Notes under the pieces: model-generated | What the model was told of the DNA's origin: nothing | Seen by the model: only the letters and a program-made list of their open reading frames with translations | Databases searched by the model: none | Shown here: piece after piece, positions 60,815 through 64,000 of the stretch | Numbering within the stretch: the stretch's first letter is position 1 | Layout: the number at the start of each line of letters is the position of its first letter | Origin: an uncultured Eubacteriales bacterium | Lineage (GTDB): Bacteria; Bacillota; Clostridia; Oscillospirales; Acutalibacteraceae | Direction of reading: 5' to 3' | Assembly (NCBI GenBank): GCA_934457115.1 | Contig: CAKSHI010000002.1 | Location: forward strand, 66,457 to 130,456 | DNA: 64,000 bases | Made by a program: the position numbers and the translations under genes

Positions 60815-60843
60815 TTGACACTACACTATATATAGAGTAAAAT
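60815..60843 (+). promoter_or_regulatory. Promoter of nrdDG
   Basis: TTGACA (60815-60820), 17 bp, TAAAAT (60838-60843). The first NrdR box covers the spacer and -10 edge. Confidence 0.7.
60823..60838. promoter_or_regulatory. NrdR box 1
   Basis: ACACTATATATAGAGT matches the NrdR consensus ACACWATATATWGTGT in 14 of 16 positions (two changes in the right half). Binding by ATP-cone repressor NrdR over the promoter would silence nrdDG when dATP is high. Confidence 0.7.
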
Positions 60844-60864
60844 ATTAAATATAGCATTGATGAA

Positions 60865-60880
60865 TCACAATATGTTGTGT
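60865..60880. promoter_or_regulatory. NrdR box 2
   Basis: TCACAATATGTTGTGT matches the NrdR consensus in 14 of 16 positions. It is 42 bp from box 1, four helical turns, so both face the same side of DNA. Confidence 0.7.
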
Positions 60881-60900
60881 GTTTGTGAAAGGGGACCACT

Positions 60901-63246
60901 ATGACGAATATAATAAAGAGAGACGGAAGAACGGTGTTATTTGATATTGATAAAGTATCAAATGCTATTTATAGAGCAGCAAAGTCTGTTGGCGGAAGTG
61001 ATAAGGATGTTGCGCGTAATTTAGCTATGAAAGTAGCGCAAAAGATTAAGGATAACTTATCTGACACTCCTCCTACTGTAGAACAGATACAAGATGTAGT
61101 AGAAAAGGTTTTGGTAGAGGAAGGCCATGCGCGCACAGCCAAAGAATATATTTTATATAGGGCAGAGAGAACTCGTATTCGTGAAATGAATACAAAGCTC
61201 ATGAAAATTTATGAGGATCTAACCTTTAAACCTGCCAAGGATAATGATGTAAAAAGAGAAAATGCAAATATTGACGGTGATACCGCTATGGGAACTATGC
61301 TAAAGTATGGTTCTGAGGGTGCAAAACAATTTTATGAAATGTATTTTCTAAAGCCGGAGCACGCAAAGGCTCATAAAGAAGGAGATATACATATTCATGA
61401 TCTTGATTTTCTAACTTTGACAACTACATGCTGTCAAATAGATATAGACCGTCTTTTTACAAAGGGATTTTCTACGGGCCATGGATTTTTAAGAGAACCA
61501 AATGATATAGCAAGCTACAGTGCTTTGGCTTGTATTGCTATACAAGCTAACCAAAATGACCAACACGGCGGTCAAAGTATACCTAACTTTGATTATGGAA
61601 TGGCTAAGGGTGTAGCAAAGACATATAAAAGGTTATATAAAGAAAATCTTGAAAGAGCTTTGGAACTTTTGACTGACTTGGAAAATCCAAAGGAAAAAGC
61701 CGAGGATATTATCAAACAAGCTTCTGATTTAAGCGGATCATTTCCAAAATTGGATAGTAATTTAAAATACGAAGAAGAGGAATTTAAAATTTTATCCTCG
61801 CTCATAGGTGAGAAATTAGCTACAAAAATACGAAAATTTGCTGCTAAACACGCTTATGCGGAAACTGATAGGCGTACATACCAGGCTATGGAAGCACTTA
61901 TACATAATCTAAATACCATGCACTCAAGAGCAGGGGCTCAAGTTCCGTTTAGTTCCATTAACTATGGTACTGATACCTCGGCTGAAGGCAGAATGGTTAT
62001 AAAAAATGTACTATTGGCAACTGAAGCAGGTCTTGGAAACAATGAAACAGCTATTTTCCCAATACATATATTTAAGGTTAAAGAGGGAATTAACTACAAT
62101 AAAGAAGACAAAAACTATGACCTATTTAAACTTGCTTGTAGGGTAAGTGCTAAGAGATTGTTCCCGAATTTTTCATTCTTAGATGCACCGTTTAACAGTG
62201 TGTACTATAAACCCGGTCATCCTGAGACGGAAATCGCATATATGGGATGCAGAACTAGAGTAATGGCAAATAGTTATGACCCGTCAAGAGAGATTGTAAA
62301 CGGCAGAGGTAATTTAAGCTTTACTTCTGTAAACCTTCCAAGACTTGCAATAGAAAGCCATGGAAATATTGAATTATTCTACGAAAAACTTGATGAAAAA
62401 GTAGACTTGATTATCGACCAACTTTTAGAACGTTTTGAACTTCAAGCACAAAAATTAGTAAGGAATTTCCCATTCTTGATGGGTCAAGGCGTGTGGATAG
62501 ATTCGGAGAAGCTATCGCCTAATGACGAGATAAGAGAAGTCTTAAAGCATGGTACATTAACCTTAGGATTTATCGGTTTGGCTGAATGTTTGAAGTCTTT
62601 GACCGGAAAACATCATGGTGAAAGTGAAGAATCTCAAAAGTTAGGATTGGAGATTGTCTCTTACATGAGAAGACGCATGGACGAGGCAACTAAAAAATAT
62701 GGTCTAAATTTCTCATTGATCGCTACACCTGCCGAGGGATTATCCGGAAGATTTGTTAAGTTGGATGCTAAAAGATATGGAAAGATTCCCGGAGTTACTG
62801 ATAGGGAATATTACACAAACTCATTCCATATACCCGTATACTATGGCATTACGGCGTATGACAAAATTAAGCTTGAGGCTCCATATCATGCGCTTACTAA
62901 CGGGGGTCACATCTCGTATGTAGAGCTTGACGGCGACGTTTCTCAAAACTTGGAGGCATTTGAAAAAGTTGTACGTTGCATGAAGGAATCGGGAATAGGC
63001 TATGGATCTATTAACCATCCAATAGACCGTGACCCAGTATGCGGATTTACCGGAATAATAAATGATGAATGTCCAAAATGCGGTAGGGTAGAAAATGACG
63101 GTAATCCTGATTTTGAGAGAATTAGAAGAATAACAGGATATTTAGTAGGTACATTGGATCGTTTCAATGACGCTAAATATGCCGAAGTACAAGATAGAGT
63201 TAAGCACTCTCTTGGAACCGGAAAAGGAGACATGGAAAGAATTTAA
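60901..63246 (+). CDS. nrdD: Anaerobic (class III) ribonucleoside-triphosphate reductase
   Basis: Oxygen-sensitive glycyl-radical enzyme of 781 residues that makes dNTPs. It begins with an ATP-cone (IIKRDGRTVLFDIDKVSNAI), an allosteric module. HDLDFLTLTTTCCQID and HGGQSIPNFDYGMAKG are family landmarks. The zinc site contains VCGFTG and CPKC (Cys724 and Cys727), and the glycyl radical sits at Gly746 in RITGYL. It has a strong AAAGGGG site. It overlaps nrdG by one base (TAATG). Two NrdR boxes lie upstream. Confidence 0.97.
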   Translation: MTNIIKRDGRTVLFDIDKVSNAIYRAAKSVGGSDKDVARNLAMKVAQKIKDNLSDTPPTVEQIQDVVEKVLVEEGHARTAKEYILYRAERTRIREMNTKLMKIYEDLTFKPAKDNDVKRENANIDGDTAMGTMLKYGSEGAKQFYEMYFLKPEHAKAHKEGDIHIHDLDFLTLTTTCCQIDIDRLFTKGFSTGHGFLREPNDIASYSALACIAIQANQNDQHGGQSIPNFDYGMAKGVAKTYKRLYKENLERALELLTDLENPKEKAEDIIKQASDLSGSFPKLDSNLKYEEEEFKILSSLIGEKLATKIRKFAAKHAYAETDRRTYQAMEALIHNLNTMHSRAGAQVPFSSINYGTDTSAEGRMVIKNVLLATEAGLGNNETAIFPIHIFKVKEGINYNKEDKNYDLFKLACRVSAKRLFPNFSFLDAPFNSVYYKPGHPETEIAYMGCRTRVMANSYDPSREIVNGRGNLSFTSVNLPRLAIESHGNIELFYEKLDEKVDLIIDQLLERFELQAQKLVRNFPFLMGQGVWIDSEKLSPNDEIREVLKHGTLTLGFIGLAECLKSLTGKHHGESEESQKLGLEIVSYMRRRMDEATKKYGLNFSLIATPAEGLSGRFVKLDAKRYGKIPGVTDREYYTNSFHIPVYYGITAYDKIKLEAPYHALTNGGHISYVELDGDVSQNLEAFEKVVRCMKESGIGYGSINHPIDRDPVCGFTGIINDECPKCGRVENDGNPDFERIRRITGYLVGTLDRFNDAKYAEVQDRVKHSLGTGKGDMERI

Positions 63247-63761
63247 TGGAAAATAAACTACGTCTTTCCGGGATAATTAGGGAATCGATAGTAGACGGAC
63301 CGGGGATACGTATGGTAGTCTTTGCGCAAGGGTGTAAACACAATTGCTATGGCTGCCATAATCCCGCAACCCACGACCTTATGGGCGGATATGAAACTAC
63401 TATAGGCAACATATTAAAAGCGATAAAGGAAAATCCTTTGCTCCAAGGAGTGACATTCTCTGGGGGTGAACCATTCCTCCAAGCTGAGACCTTTGCGATA
63501 CTTGCAAGGGAAATCCACAAATTAAATTTGGATGTTTTGGTGTATACGGGCTATACAATAGAGCAGCTTATAGATGGAATGGATGAAAATCCTGCGTGGA
63601 GGGAATTGTTGAGTGAAGCGGATACGCTTGTAGACGGCCCATTCATAATGGCGCAAAGGAGCTTGAGCATTAAGTTTAGGGGATCTAAAAACCAGCGTGT
63701 TATAGACCCCAAGGCTTCGATAAAAGCAAAGAAAGCTATAGAAAAAGAGTTTACATTATAA
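63246..63761 (+). CDS. nrdG: Anaerobic ribonucleotide reductase activating protein
   Basis: Radical-SAM activase that generates the glycyl radical on NrdD. It shows CKHNCYGC (Cys29, 33, 36), GGEPFLQ and a short 171-residue core. Its ATG shares the last A of the nrdD stop codon, so synthesis is coupled. A strong terminator follows within 6 nt. Confidence 0.96.
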   Translation: MENKLRLSGIIRESIVDGPGIRMVVFAQGCKHNCYGCHNPATHDLMGGYETTIGNILKAIKENPLLQGVTFSGGEPFLQAETFAILAREIHKLNLDVLVYTGYTIEQLIDGMDENPAWRELLSEADTLVDGPFIMAQRSLSIKFRGSKNQRVIDPKASIKAKKAIEKEFTL

Positions 63762-63766
63762 CAAGG

Positions 63767-63792
63767 CTGCACCTTTTTGGTGCAGTTTTTTT
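63767..63792 (+). terminator. Rho-independent terminator of nrdDG
   Basis: CTGCACC (63767-63773), a TTTTT loop and GGTGCAG (63779-63785) are followed by seven T. Confidence 0.93.
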
Positions 63793-63845
63793 GTTGTGCA
63801 AAATGACAAATTTCAATTTTAGTCCAAATTTTTTTACAAAACATA

Positions 63846-63874
63846 TTGACAAAAATAAAAACTAGGGGTAAGAT
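63846..63874 (+). promoter_or_regulatory. Promoter for a gene running off the window
   Basis: TTGACA (63846-63851), a 17-bp spacer and TAAGAT (63869-63874), near consensus. An excellent AAGGAGG site (63934-63940) lies downstream. Confidence 0.65.
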
Positions 63875-63927
63875 AGTAGTAGAAAATAAAGGGAAAGTGT
63901 AATATTTTCTGAGTTTTCTGTAAAAAA

Positions 63928-64000
63928 GTGAGGAAGGAGGTTAATATTAACATCGGTATTATAGAGAAAAGTCTTAGCAGGAGAACTCAAGTAGGATTAA
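63928..64000 (+). CDS. Possible 5' end of a CDS cut by the window edge
   Basis: The frame from GTG at 63928 stays open to the window end and reads RKEVNINIGIIEKSLSRR in part. The strong AAGGAGG lies inside that reading, five nt before an in-frame ATT at 63946, and no ATG, GTG or TTG follows at good spacing. Either a rare ATT start is used, the GTG is used, or this is an untranslated leader. The product is not recognised. Confidence 0.3.
   Translation, partial: MRKEVNINIGIIEKSLSRRTQVGL

Noticed and set aside
1..64000. CRISPR arrays, insertion sequences, prophage and rRNA
   Set aside because: No regularly spaced repeats, transposase-like or phage structural proteins, or rRNA sequences were seen anywhere in the window.

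Overview
This is a low-GC chromosomal segment from a strictly anaerobic, endospore-forming member of the Clostridia. The evidence for sporulation is an adjacent spoIIGA-sigE pair and a bofA-like gene. The evidence for anaerobic life is class III ribonucleotide reductase with its activase, a [FeFe]-hydrogenase-like protein, oxygen-sensitive acyl-CoA dehydratase activase components and ferrous iron transport. Many genes start with TTG or GTG behind strong G-rich Shine-Dalgarno sequences. I cannot name the species.

Layout. 0-9.3 kb: two small hypothetical genes, a phosphohexomutase, a two-gene acyl-CoA dehydratase activase-like operon, a DUF3626-like protein of toxin or effector appearance and one hypothetical gene. 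9.3-11.8 kb (minus): feoA-feoB. 11.9-14.6 kb: two paralogous proteins of unknown function that share an N-terminal segment resembling eukaryotic protein-phosphatase-1 docking motifs. 14.7-15.0 kb: HU. 15.2-34.3 kb: a long plus-strand core series of miaB, a ylbF-type gene, mutS, mutL, miaA, an HlyD-like gene, yggS, sepF, divIVA, ileS, lspA, rluD, a HAD phosphatase, ppk1 and pfk, followed by a hydrogenase-like gene. 35.8-37.5 kb (minus): Na/Pi symporter. 37.8-39.5 kb (minus): sigE and spoIIGA. 39.7-41.7 kb: murT-gatD. 41.8-48.6 kb (minus): an eight-gene operon from thyX to a U32 peptidase. 48.8 kb: tRNA-Thr. 49.0-49.6 kb (minus): bofA and a DUF2508 gene. 49.8-54.7 kb: a tandem pair of large paralogues with a predicted circularly permuted NlpC/P60 (papain-like) domain. 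54.8-58.3 kb: rpsU, yqeG, aroQ, an M24 peptidase, efp and a Cys-rich zinc-ribbon protein. 58.4-60.7 kb: an ABC importer. 60.8-63.8 kb: nrdDG under a promoter with two NrdR boxes. The window ends in the promoter and 5' end of another gene.

Most of the window is housekeeping: tRNA modification, mismatch repair, division, translation, cell-wall amidation, dTMP supply and anaerobic dNTP synthesis. The unusual content is two accessory islands (about 7.5-14.6 kb and 49.8-54.7 kb) holding five large proteins without signal peptides. They have host-interaction or toxin-like features: a SILK plus RVxF cassette, a permuted papain-like fold, a DUF3626-like domain and Lys/Arg clusters like nuclear localisation signals. 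No secretion system or obvious immunity gene is in view, so an effector role is inference.
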